Below are positions 1-6,501 of a stretch of DNA of 64,000 nucleotides, in pieces (positions within the stretch are counted from its first letter, which is position 1; each line of letters begins with the position of its first letter). A model generated the notes under the pieces. That model did not search any database. It had not been told where the DNA came from and was given only the letters and a program-made list of their open reading frames with translations. The position numbers were made by a program, and so were the translations under genes. The DNA is taken from the NCBI GenBank assembly GCA_028278225.1, contig JANQEU010000075.1, forward strand, positions 124,001 to 188,000. The letters are read 5' to 3'. Origin of the DNA: Cyclobacteriaceae bacterium. GTDB lineage: Bacteria > Bacteroidota > Bacteroidia > Cytophagales > Cyclobacteriaceae.

Positions 1-1240
1 TCACAAAATCAAACGGCACATATCTGAATGATTCTTCAGCGAATGCAATAAGCAGCATAGCTTTGGCCGATTGTTTGTCCAGTCCCCTGGATCTTAGGTA
101 AAAAATAGCTTCCTGGTCCAGCTGACCAATAGTACAACCATGTGAGCACTTCACATCGTCAGCCCAAATTTCCAACTGGGGCTTGGTATGGATGGTTGCC
201 GTATCCGACAAATTTATGTTATTGTTGGATTGGAATGCGTTGGTATTTTGCGCATCCGGCCTGACATATATTTTTCCGTTGAATACTCCTGTTGAAAACT
301 CATCTACAATCCCTTTATAAACTTCATTACTCCAGGAATTGGGTTTTTTGTGATCCACGGAGGTATGGTTGTCCACGTGACTTTTTCCATTTAGCAGATA
401 AAGTCCGTGAAGATGAGTTTCACAATTTTCATCATCTAATACCACATCAATGTTGTTGCGGATCAATTGCCCCCTGAATGAGAAGACGTTAGCATAAAAC
501 CTGCTGTCCTTGGCTTGCCTCACTTTCAGGCCGGAGGTTTCAAAAAGGAAAGATGCATTGTCCTGGATAACCGTGTAATTCAAAGACGCATTTTCCCGGA
601 TGTCCACTTCTATGATCTTATTCAGGAGGCAGTTATCTGATTCCAGGGCGACCCGCTTTTCCAGTATTTTGGATTCCGACCCGGATTCTGCCCTTATAAC
701 CAGTCTTGGATTTGTAATGATCTGCTCATCCGGACTGCTTACGAAATGATAAATGAAAACGGGGAGAGCCTTCTTATTTCGCTTAATTTGGATCGAAAGA
801 GACCCGTTTGCCAGGGCGGAATTAAGCGATACAAAAGGATCACTACCATCCGCTATCCGGTTTAATTCCGTGCTGTCCCGGATCACTTTATATTCCAGCC
901 CGCTGTCATTGACACTCCTGCTGCACTGCTCACTGTAGATGCCATTAAAGAAAACAAAGTGATGTCCTTCTTCATGGTACAGGTGTTCATTCAGGAGGTC
1001 AGGCGAAACGCTTGCGTCTGATCCAATTGATAAATGGTCGAAGTTTTTCCTGACAACCGGAGCAATAGGGGTGAACTTGTATTCTTCTTCTTTCTTTGTC
1101 GGAAATCCCCTGGTAAGGAACTTTTGAAATGCCCTGATCCTTAATTCTTTTTCAGATTCATCTGTGATTCCGGTAAGGAAAGCCTGAAAACCAGACTCCA
1201 GTGATTCTTCAATCGATATGTTTTGCAGCTCTGATCTCAT
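1..1240 (-). CDS. sufD: Fe-S cluster assembly protein SufD (C-terminus cut by window edge)
   Basis: This is the scaffold partner of SufB in the SufBCD complex, which assembles Fe-S clusters in the cytoplasm. I translated the minus strand from the ATG at 1238-1240. It begins MRSELQNISIEESLESG, runs through a beta-helix core and reaches the family signature around CSHGCTIGQLDQEAIFYLRS, followed by GLDKQSAKAMLL, before leaving the window. The His of CSHG corresponds to a conserved SufD residue. The start lies three bases after the sufC stop, so the two are co-transcribed. About 413 residues are visible, and the family is usually 420-450, so only the last few dozen residues are missing. Identification is secure from the signature and the order sufB-sufC-sufD. 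Confidence 0.93.
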   Translation of the reverse strand, partial: MRSELQNISIEESLESGFQAFLTGITDESEKELRIRAFQKFLTRGFPTKKEEEYKFTPIAPVVRKNFDHLSIGSDASVSPDLLNEHLYHEEGHHFVFFNGIYSEQCSRSVNDSGLEYKVIRDSTELNRIADGSDPFVSLNSALANGSLSIQIKRNKKALPVFIYHFVSSPDEQIITNPRLVIRAESGSESKILEKRVALESDNCLLNKIIEVDIRENASLNYTVIQDNASFLFETSGLKVRQAKDSRFYANVFSFRGQLIRNNIDVVLDDENCETHLHGLYLLNGKSHVDNHTSVDHKKPNSWSNEVYKGIVDEFSTGVFNGKIYVRPDAQNTNAFQSNNNINLSDTATIHTKPQLEIWADDVKCSHGCTIGQLDQEAIFYLRSRGLDKQSAKAMLLIAFAEESFRYVPFDFV

Positions 1241-1243
1241 CCC

Positions 1244-2005
1244 TTAGGCAACTTCAGCTTCTATTTCGCTTTTGATCCAGTCATAGCCCTTTTCCTCCAA
1301 TTCCAATGCAAGATCTTTGTTGCCGGATTTTACAATTCTTCCCTGGTAAAGTACATGAACGAAATCCGGAACGATGTAATCAAGCAATCGCTGATAATGC
1401 GTGACGACTATAGTAGCATTGTCAGGTGATTTTAAAGAATTTACACCATTCGCGACGATCTTCAATGCATCGATATCCAGACCGGAATCCGTCTCATCCA
1501 GGATTGCCAGCTTTGGTTCCATCATTGCCATCTGAAAGATTTCGTTCCTCTTCTTTTCACCTCCTGAGAAGCCTTCATTCAAAGACCTGCCAAGAAGGGA
1601 CTGGTCCATCTCCACAAGTTTCATCTTTTCCTTCATCAGCTTGAGAAATGCAACGGCGTCCAGCGCTTTTTCACCTTTTGATTCACGAACCTGATTAATG
1701 GCGGTTTTGAGGAAATTTGTGGTGGATACCCCCGGGATTTCAACAGGGTATTGAAATGCAAGAAAAACCCCTTTCCGGGCTCTGTCTTCAGTGTCAAGGC
1801 TCAACAGATTTTCCCCGAGATAGGTTACGGACCCCTGTGAGACTTCATATTGTTCCCTGCCGGCGAGCACAGATGCCAATGTCGATTTTCCTGAACCATT
1901 TGGCCCCATAATAGCATGGATCTCCCCGGATTTCACTTCCATGTTGACGCCATTCAGGATCTTCTTTCCTTCTACTTCGGCGTGTAAATTTTCTATTTTT
2001 AGCAT
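1244..2005 (-). CDS. sufC: Fe-S cluster assembly ATPase SufC
   Basis: This is the ABC-type ATPase that drives the SufBCD scaffold. It has 253 residues, the usual SufC length. The Walker A GPNGSGKS is at residues 34-41, the ABC signature is FSGGEKKRNE near residue 150, and the Walker B with catalytic Glu is LAILDETDSGLD near residue 170. The LDETDSGLD form is typical of SufC. There is no membrane segment, in keeping with a soluble, non-transport ABC protein. It is followed three bases later by sufD. On the upstream side it is separated from sufB by about 580 bp holding a heptamer array and a four-helix-bundle gene, which is unusual because these genes normally abut. Confidence 0.97.
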   Translation of the reverse strand: MLKIENLHAEVEGKKILNGVNMEVKSGEIHAIMGPNGSGKSTLASVLAGREQYEVSQGSVTYLGENLLSLDTEDRARKGVFLAFQYPVEIPGVSTTNFLKTAINQVRESKGEKALDAVAFLKLMKEKMKLVEMDQSLLGRSLNEGFSGGEKKRNEIFQMAMMEPKLAILDETDSGLDIDALKIVANGVNSLKSPDNATIVVTHYQRLLDYIVPDFVHVLYQGRIVKSGNKDLALELEEKGYDWIKSEIEAEVA

Positions 2006-2021
2006 TTTAGTTTTTCTGGTT

Positions 2022-2109
2022 TTGAGTTTTTGGGTTTAAGGGTTAGAGTTTAGGGTTTAGGGTTTAGGGTTTAGAGTTTAGAGTTTAGAGTTTAGAGTTT
2101 AGTGTTAGT
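2022..2109. repeat. telomere-like heptamer array (GRGTTTA units)
   Basis: Eight uninterrupted 7-bp units of the form GAGTTTA or GGGTTTA run from 2046 to 2101 (one GAGTTTA, three GGGTTTA, four GAGTTTA), with degenerate units on both sides (GGGTTTAAGGGTTAG before, GTGTTAGTT after). The array lies just upstream of sufC in the direction of transcription. A shorter copy in the opposite orientation (AACTCTAAACTCCAAACTC, about 2560-2578) lies on the other side of the neighbouring four-helix-bundle gene. Seven-base units outside coding sequence could vary in number by slippage. Their function is unknown. Confidence 0.85.
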
Positions 2110-2125
2110 TAATTCTACATTACAA

Positions 2126-2551
2126 TTAATCCAAGTTTCCATAAATAGACTCTGGTTCTTCTACTTTAAATTTTGAACCTGAATAGTCAGAATTTCTTAA
2201 ATACTTTATAAGTCCCATGCACATTTTGCCAATGGTATCAGCACGATCATACGACCTCTGAAATGCTTGTTTTGTGATATGATTCCTATCCAATGCCCGA
2301 TAAAGTTGAGAACGAACCTCACCACTTGAGGATTTTGCAATAGATAAAAATTGACAGAACTCCTTGGTGCCGTTCCTTTCGAATCCTTCTGCAATATTGT
2401 CCATCACAGATCCCGAAGAGCCATTTATTTGATTCTTAAGTTTATAATCATTGATAGTTGATTTAGAAATTATTAGTTCGAAAACCTCCTGACAAAGAAT
2501 CCTTGCCTCCTGCCAAACTTTCAAATCTTCAAATCTTCTTATTGTTGCCAT
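2126..2551 (-). CDS. four-helix-bundle protein (S23 / 23S rRNA intervening-sequence family)
   Basis: This 141-residue protein opens with the family hallmark RFEDLKVWQEAR and contains NQINGSSGSVMDNIAEGFER and FLSIAKSSSGEVRSQLYRAL, the conserved pieces of the small four-helix-bundle family first seen inside 23S rRNA intervening sequences and structurally related to Avd of diversity-generating retroelements. Members are probably nucleic-acid-binding oligomers, but their role is not established. It sits between sufB and sufC on the same strand, flanked by heptamer repeats in inverted orientation, which suggests it arrived as a small insertion. The start at 2551 is immediately followed by the family motif, and no better start is visible. 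It is probably transcribed with the suf genes. Confidence 0.88.
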   Translation of the reverse strand: MATIRRFEDLKVWQEARILCQEVFELIISKSTINDYKLKNQINGSSGSVMDNIAEGFERNGTKEFCQFLSIAKSSSGEVRSQLYRALDRNHITKQAFQRSYDRADTIGKMCMGLIKYLRNSDYSGSKFKVEEPESIYGNLD

Positions 2552-2559
2552 AATGTATC

Positions 2560-2578
2560 AAACTCTAAACTCCAAACT
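2560..2578. repeat. inverted partner of the heptamer array
   Basis: AACTCTAAACTCCAAACTC is the reverse complement of GAGTTTGGAGTTTAGAGTT and so is the opposite-strand version of the GAGTTTA units at 2046-2101. With that array it brackets the four-helix-bundle gene in inverted orientation, within about 600 bp. It ends six bases before the sufB stop codon. Confidence 0.6.
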
Positions 2579-2583
2579 CAGTT

Positions 2584-4029
2584 CTAACCAACACTACCTT
2601 CCAAAGTAAGCGCTAATAACTTTTGTGCCTCCACAGCGAACTCCATGGGCAGCTTGTTCATAACTTCCTTAGCAAATCCGTTAACTATTAGGGCTACTGC
2701 GCTTTCTTCGTCAAGTCCCCTTTGTTGACAATAGAAGATCTGATCCTCACCAATCTTCGAGGTTGTGGCTTCATGTTCTACTTGTGCTGATTTATTGTCA
2801 ACATCTATATAAGGAAAGGTATGGGCCCCGCACTTGTCGCCCATCAGCAATGAATCGCATTGTGAGAAGTTGCGGGCGTTTTCGGCTCGTTTCAGGACAT
2901 GTACTTGTCCCCGGTAGCTGTTTTGAGACTTACCGGCCGAGATTCCTTTCGAAACTATTCTGGACCGGGTGTTCCTACCAATATGGATCATTTTGGTACC
3001 CGTATCCGCCTGCTGGTAGTTATTTGTGACAGCAACTGAGTAGAACTCACCAATCGATCGATCACCTTTCAGGATACAGGAAGGATACTTCCAGGTGACT
3101 GCCGAACCTGTCTCTACCTGTGTCCAGCTTATTTTTGAATCATCACCGGCACAAATACCCCGTTTCGTTACGAAGTTGTAAATACCGCCTTTTCCTTCCT
3201 TATCTCCCGGATACCAGTTTTGAACTGTGGAATATTTTACTTCGGCATTTTTTGCAGCATAGATTTCCACCACAGCAGCGTGGAGCTGGTTTTCATCACG
3301 CATTGGTGCTGTACAGCCTTCCAGATAGCTGACGTAAGAATCTTCTTCGGCAATTATCAATGTTCTTTCGAATTGACCCGTGTTGGCTGCATTGATTCTG
3401 AAATAGGTGGACAGTTCCATAGGGCACCTTACTCCTTTTGGAATGAAGCAAAATGAACCGTCAGAGAAAACGGCGGAATTCAAAGCAGCAAAATAATTAT
3501 CCGTGCTTGGAACCACCGATCCCAAATATTTCTTTACCAGATCGGGGTGATCCTGCACCGCCTCACCAAATGAGCAAAAAATGATTCCCAACTCTGAAAG
3601 TGTTTCCTTGAAAGTTGTGGCAACCGAAACAGAATCAATTACCGCATCAACGGCAACACCGGTCAGTCTTTTCTGTTCCTGAAGAGAAATACCAAGTCTT
3701 TCGAATGTTCTTAAGAGTTCAGGATCAACATCTTTGAGACTTTGAGGTTTTTTATCCTGCTTAGGAGCAGAGTAGTACTTTATTTCCTGATAGTCCACTG
3801 ACGGATATTCAAGATTGGCCCAATCAGGCTCTGTCATTTTAACCCAGTGACGGTAGGCCTTTAATCTCCATTCCAGTAACCATCCCGGCTCATCTTTTTT
3901 TGCTGAGATAAAACGAACAATATCTTCATTCAGCCCTTTTGGCGCTTCATCTGCCTCAAAATCGACAGACCATCCATATTCGTATTCTTTGGATGTAAAT
4001 GCTTCAAGAATTTGATCGTCTTTACTCAT
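2584..4029 (-). CDS. sufB: Fe-S cluster assembly protein SufB
   Basis: This is the main scaffold subunit of SufBCD, which receives sulfur from the SufE/SufS side and builds the cluster with SufC and SufD. It has 481 residues, the normal SufB length. Recognisable stretches are [54 protein letters not shown] and the C-terminal [19 protein letters not shown], which contains the conserved Cys region. It is the first gene of the operon. A 25-bp palindrome lies 50 bp upstream. Downstream, the operon is interrupted by the four-helix-bundle cassette before sufC continues. Confidence 0.97.
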   Translation of the reverse strand: MSKDDQILEAFTSKEYEYGWSVDFEADEAPKGLNEDIVRFISAKKDEPGWLLEWRLKAYRHWVKMTEPDWANLEYPSVDYQEIKYYSAPKQDKKPQSLKDVDPELLRTFERLGISLQEQKRLTGVAVDAVIDSVSVATTFKETLSELGIIFCSFGEAVQDHPDLVKKYLGSVVPSTDNYFAALNSAVFSDGSFCFIPKGVRCPMELSTYFRINAANTGQFERTLIIAEEDSYVSYLEGCTAPMRDENQLHAAVVEIYAAKNAEVKYSTVQNWYPGDKEGKGGIYNFVTKRGICAGDDSKISWTQVETGSAVTWKYPSCILKGDRSIGEFYSVAVTNNYQQADTGTKMIHIGRNTRSRIVSKGISAGKSQNSYRGQVHVLKRAENARNFSQCDSLLMGDKCGAHTFPYIDVDNKSAQVEHEATTSKIGEDQIFYCQQRGLDEESAVALIVNGFAKEVMNKLPMEFAVEAQKLLALTLEGSVG

Positions 4030-4078
4030 TTATTTCTATGATTTTGGGCATTCTGCGTACACAAACGCAAAATAAATA

Positions 4079-4103
4079 CTTATTTGGAATAATTCTAAAT
4101 AAG
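4079..4103. promoter_or_regulatory. Fur/PerR-like palindrome upstream of sufB
   Basis: A 25-bp near-perfect palindrome reads CTTATTTgGAATaATTCtAAATAAG, with arms that mirror each other apart from one internal pair. The core AATaATT with flanking TTAG/CTAA resembles the 7-1-7 layout of Fur-family boxes. It is 50 bp upstream of the sufB start, where an iron- or peroxide-responsive repressor would be expected to act. The assignment to Fur rather than another dimeric regulator is inference. Confidence 0.5.
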
Positions 4104-4146
4104 AATCTATTTAGTCTGGAAAAGGTTTCAGAATTTTAAAATAGTT

Positions 4147-4608
4147 TTAGAAAATAAGGTGTCGATTTAGTCCTTCCTCGAGCGAAATGAACGTTTCCGT
4201 TCGCTCAATTCCTTCGACTTTCTGGATTTTATCGTGAAGAACATCTTTGAGATGTTGTGTGTCTTTGCAATGAATTTTCAAAAAGATGTTGTAGTTCCCG
4301 GTGGTGTAGTGGACTTTAACGATCTCCGGAATATTTCGCAACTGGGCGACCGCTTTGTCATACATGGAGCTTTTTTCCAGGTAAATTCCCATGAAGCAGG
4401 TGACGTCATATCCTAATCTGGAGTAATCCATTTTGAGCGTTGTACCTCTTACGACACCCATCTCCTCCATCTTTTTCATCCTGACATGTACCGTTCCGCC
4501 GGATACAAAAACCTTTTTTGCTACTTCCGTATAGGGAATTTTGGCATCTTCCATCAAAATATTCAGGATTTTGAGATCAATGTTGTCAATTTCGTAATTC
4601 TTAGCCAT
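4147..4608 (-). CDS. Lrp/AsnC family transcriptional regulator
   Basis: This 153-residue protein has the two-part Lrp layout. An N-terminal winged helix-turn-helix (IDNIDLKILNILMEDAKIPYTEVAKKV, residues about 6-60) is followed by a C-terminal RAM effector-binding domain (residues about 65-150), including GNYNIFLKIHCKDTQHLKDVL and GIERTETFISLEEGLNR. Members sense amino acids and bind DNA as dimers or octamers. It is transcribed toward sufB with a 117-bp gap that carries the suf control region, so it probably has its own promoter. The effector cannot be told from sequence. Confidence 0.93.
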   Translation of the reverse strand: MAKNYEIDNIDLKILNILMEDAKIPYTEVAKKVFVSGGTVHVRMKKMEEMGVVRGTTLKMDYSRLGYDVTCFMGIYLEKSSMYDKAVAQLRNIPEIVKVHYTTGNYNIFLKIHCKDTQHLKDVLHDKIQKVEGIERTETFISLEEGLNRHLIF

Positions 4609-4717
4609 TATTAGGTTAGCAATTTATGAATTATGTAATGAATAAGGCGTGAAATTAGTTAGTATCGAAATATTTGCCAAAAATATTACAAAATTTTAAA
4701 AAAAAGATTGAAGTCAT

Positions 4718-4725
4718 TACTTTTG
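4718..4725 (+). promoter_or_regulatory. -7 promoter element (TACTTTTG) for the tRNA-like gene
   Basis: TACTTTTG fits the Bacteroidota -7 consensus TAnnTTTG exactly. It lies 40 bp upstream of the 5' end of the tRNA-like gene, which would give a leader of roughly 30 nt for removal by RNase P. No convincing -33 TTG at the usual distance was found, so strength is uncertain. Confidence 0.45.
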
Positions 4726-4765
4726 AAATCACAAGACGGCGAAGAAGTTGCTGTTTTAAACGTAC

Positions 4766-4890
4766 TGTAGGGTGATGAAATTGGCAGACATGCCCTCCTG
4801 TCTCGGGGGTGGAGGAAAGGGACAAAGCACATATTGAGCTCGTGTGTGCCTAACTGCTTCGTGGAGGTTCGAATCCTTCCCCTACAGCCA
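4766..4890 (+). tRNA. tRNA-like gene, GUC (Asp-type) anticodon, about 53-nt variable region
   Basis: A cloverleaf can be folded by hand. The acceptor is TGTAGGG (4766-4772) with CCCTACA (4880-4886). The D-arm is ATG/CAT with loop AAATTGGCAGA, like tRNA-Leu or Ser. The anticodon arm is CCCTC/GGGGG (4793-4797, 4805-4809) with loop CTGTCTC. The T-arm is GGAGG/CCTTC with loop TTCGAAT. G4887 is the discriminator and CCA (4888-4890) is encoded. Anticodon GUC, C38 and G73 are aspartate-type features, yet the D-arm is type II and position 37 is U. Bases 4810-4862 form an oversized variable region containing the hairpin GCACATA/TGTGTGC. A promoter element upstream and a terminator downstream suggest a real transcription unit. 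It could be a functional odd tRNA, a degenerate tRNA or another tRNA-like RNA. Confidence 0.5.
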
Positions 4891-4921
4891 TCATTTTTGG
4901 GTTAATGTTGTTTATTTGAAC

Positions 4922-4953
4922 AGGTCTGTGTAGGGGTGCACAGACCTTTTTTT
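4922..4953 (+). terminator. rho-independent terminator of the tRNA-like gene
   Basis: Perfect 9-bp stem AGGTCTGTG/CACAGACCT (4922-4930, 4939-4947) with an 8-nt loop, followed by seven Ts. It lies 31 bp after the encoded CCA. The loop begins TAGGGGTG, so that GTGTAGGGGTG here repeats the 5' acceptor strand of the tRNA-like gene (CTGTAGGGTG) almost exactly. A related copy is found at 6427-6458. Confidence 0.85.
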
Positions 4954-5131
4954 ATGTTTAACTATACGCATTCTTTGCTCATTTTGTATGCCTATTTTTT
5001 GAGAATTAGTATTAGTTTGAATTGCGAATAATATCCTCTTTTATTTTTTCTTGAAAGTATGATGGGTAGATCTTCCTGAAACTTGAGCTGTTCGATTCAG
5101 ACATCTCTTAGTTTTGCTGTTAAATAATTGA

Positions 5132-5151
5132 AGTTTAGTTATAACTAAACT
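5132..5151. promoter_or_regulatory. 20-bp perfect palindrome, probable operator of the TAC operon
   Basis: AGTTTAGTTATAACTAAACT is its own reverse complement over all 20 bases and ends two bases before the ATG of the toxin gene. XRE-type antitoxins usually repress their own operon through such a site. Its position would block both the promoter and translation initiation. Binding by the adjacent antitoxin is inferred. Confidence 0.7.
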
Positions 5152-5153
5152 AT

Positions 5154-5552
5154 ATGGCTATATTTGCATTAGAACATATTGGAGAGATTAAAGGCAGGAT
5201 TGAATTTTATTACTTACTAATTAATGGTGTAAATCAATTCAAGGAAATGGAGATGGAGTTAGAAAAGCAAGGAAACTATGATAGTGAACTTGTGACTTTG
5301 TATGCTCGAATGCAAGAAATGGCAGAGATGAAGCAACCAATGCCAAAAACTAAATGTCGCGATCTAACACCAAGCACAAAGACAAACAAAGAATACGAAT
5401 TGAAAACTAAAAATCTAAGATGTTATCTTTTTCATGAAGAACATACAGGTAGAGTAATTGTGTTTCTCGGCAAAAAATCAAAAAGACAACAGAAGGATAT
5501 TAATCGTTTTAGAAAAATCAAAAAAGAATATTTGCAAACCCTCACCTCATGA
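5154..5552 (+). CDS. HigB/RelE-superfamily toxin of a TAC module (putative)
   Basis: This 132-residue basic protein is followed directly by an XRE antitoxin. The C-terminal half (YELKTKNLRCYLFHEEHTGRVIVFLGKKSKRQQKD, then basic helices) matches the beta-strand/KK pattern of phage Gp49-like HigB toxins, which are ribosome-dependent mRNA interferases of the RelE fold. The N-terminal half is helical and acidic, as in longer HigB proteins. The stop overlaps the antitoxin start by 4 bp, so translation is coupled. Toxin-first order is typical of higBA. The ATG is placed immediately after a 20-bp palindrome. The exact subfamily is uncertain because similarity is only partial, so no symbol is assigned. 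Confidence 0.72.
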   Translation: MAIFALEHIGEIKGRIEFYYLLINGVNQFKEMEMELEKQGNYDSELVTLYARMQEMAEMKQPMPKTKCRDLTPSTKTNKEYELKTKNLRCYLFHEEHTGRVIVFLGKKSKRQQKDINRFRKIKKEYLQTLTS

Positions 5553-5935
5553 TAAGTCGAAAAGAACTTTTCAAAAGACCGGAATATTGGATGGAACGTA
5601 TTCAGAATGACGTGTTCCGTGCATTGAACGAATACAAAGAATCCAAAAAAATGAACCAGACAGAGTTGGCAAAGGAACTGGGATTTTCAAAAGGTTACAT
5701 TTCACAAGTGCTTAATGGAAATTTCAATTTCTCATTAAGCAAGCTCATTGATTTATCTCTCGCAATAGGCGTAGCTCCAGATGTTCAATTAAAAGATATT
5801 GAAGATTTCATTGCGGTTGAAGAAAGGAGGCTCGACCACCTAAAAAATCATGGATTTGCCAAAATTGAAAGAATAGCTCCTACGGCTCCGATAGAGGTAA
5901 ATGCAGATCAAATTAGAATTGACCAATACGCGTAA
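5549..5935 (+). CDS. XRE-family antitoxin (HigA-like) with C-terminal extension
   Basis: This is a 128-residue protein. Residues about 36-80 form a helix-turn-helix (NQTELAKELGFSKGYISQVLNGNFNFSLSKLIDLSLAIG) of the XRE class. About 45 residues follow it (VEERRLDHLKNHGFAKIERI and onward) and are not part of the DNA-binding domain. In known TAC systems an antitoxin tail of this kind is the chaperone-addiction segment, which makes the antitoxin unstable unless a SecB-like protein binds it. The gene overlaps the toxin upstream by 4 bp and shares one base with the SecB-like gene downstream. It probably represses its own operon through the palindrome at 5132-5151. Confidence 0.85.
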   Translation: MISRKELFKRPEYWMERIQNDVFRALNEYKESKKMNQTELAKELGFSKGYISQVLNGNFNFSLSKLIDLSLAIGVAPDVQLKDIEDFIAVEERRLDHLKNHGFAKIERIAPTAPIEVNADQIRIDQYA

Positions 5936-6381
5936 TGACAGAATTTCAATTGGTTGTTCTCGATGTGCTAATGACCGAATGGTCAATCGTTGAAAAGGAT
6001 ATTCAGGTCCAACTCAAAGAAATAAAGGTCAATGTCAACACCAATTTTGTCTTTTTTGAACCTGAACAAATTGTTAGGGTAACAATAAAACTGGAATATT
6101 TTGAAGAAAAGAAACCTCAAGTGACACTCGTGAACTGTTCTGTCAGAACAGATGTACTTATAACCCAAAAAAGTGGTGAGAAAATAAACAAACAAACTGA
6201 TGTTCCTGATCCAATACTAATATCCATAATTAGTATGGCCATAAGTCATAGCAGGGCAATTTTCCTTAGTGAAGTAAAGAAAACTGTCTACAAAGGACTT
6301 CTGTTACCTGTTACTAATCCAGTTGAAATCTACGAGAGTTTGAAGAAACATTTCAATTTAGCCACTGAAGAGAAAGAATAA
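5935..6381 (+). CDS. SecB-like chaperone of a toxin-antitoxin-chaperone system (putative)
   Basis: This 148-residue acidic protein consists of alternating beta-strands (residues about 20-90) and a C-terminal helical stretch, ISMAISHSRAIFLSEVKKTVYKGLLLPVTNPVEIYESLK. The arrangement of a helix carrying an arginine-type patch, then a short turn and a PV-N-P segment, resembles the end of SecB, where the corresponding segment reads PPVNFDALY. Size and strand pattern also fit SecB. Overlap with the antitoxin by a single base, plus the toxin upstream, recalls the HigB1-HigA1-Rv1957 TAC operon of Mycobacterium tuberculosis. The role expected from that family is to bind and protect the antitoxin. Similarity is weak at residue level, so this call relies on fold pattern and gene order. 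Confidence 0.65.
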   Translation: MTEFQLVVLDVLMTEWSIVEKDIQVQLKEIKVNVNTNFVFFEPEQIVRVTIKLEYFEEKKPQVTLVNCSVRTDVLITQKSGEKINKQTDVPDPILISIISMAISHSRAIFLSEVKKTVYKGLLLPVTNPVEIYESLKKHFNLATEEKE

Positions 6382-6426
6382 AGAAATTAGGATTGGCAGG
6401 AATTAGAATTTGAAGATTGATGTATG

Positions 6427-6458
6427 AGGTCTCTGTAGCGGTGAACAGACCTTTTTTT
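6427..6458 (+). terminator. terminator of the TAC operon, decayed copy of 4922-4953
   Basis: AGGTCT...AGACCT encloses CTGTAGCGGTGAAC and is followed by eight Ts. Over 32 bases it matches 4922-4953 with three substitutions. These reduce the 9-bp stem to 6 bp plus a broken extension, so it is the weaker terminator. It lies 45 bp after the SecB-like stop codon. Confidence 0.7.
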
Positions 6459-6501
6459 TGTCTTAATCTACCCCTTTCTGTATCCGAAGTTGCAGGATAC
6501 A

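Noticed and set aside
292-477. Plus-strand frame inside sufD
   Set aside because: It runs opposite to a clearly conserved SufD reading frame and has no features of its own.
4234-4416. Plus-strand frame inside the Lrp gene
   Set aside because: Shadow of the Lrp/AsnC coding sequence, which has domain support on the other strand.
4810-4862. Group I intron or tmRNA as explanation of the long tRNA-like variable region
   Set aside because: 53 nt is far too short for a self-splicing intron, it is not within the anticodon loop in the best fold, and no tag-peptide frame or pseudoknot set of tmRNA is seen.
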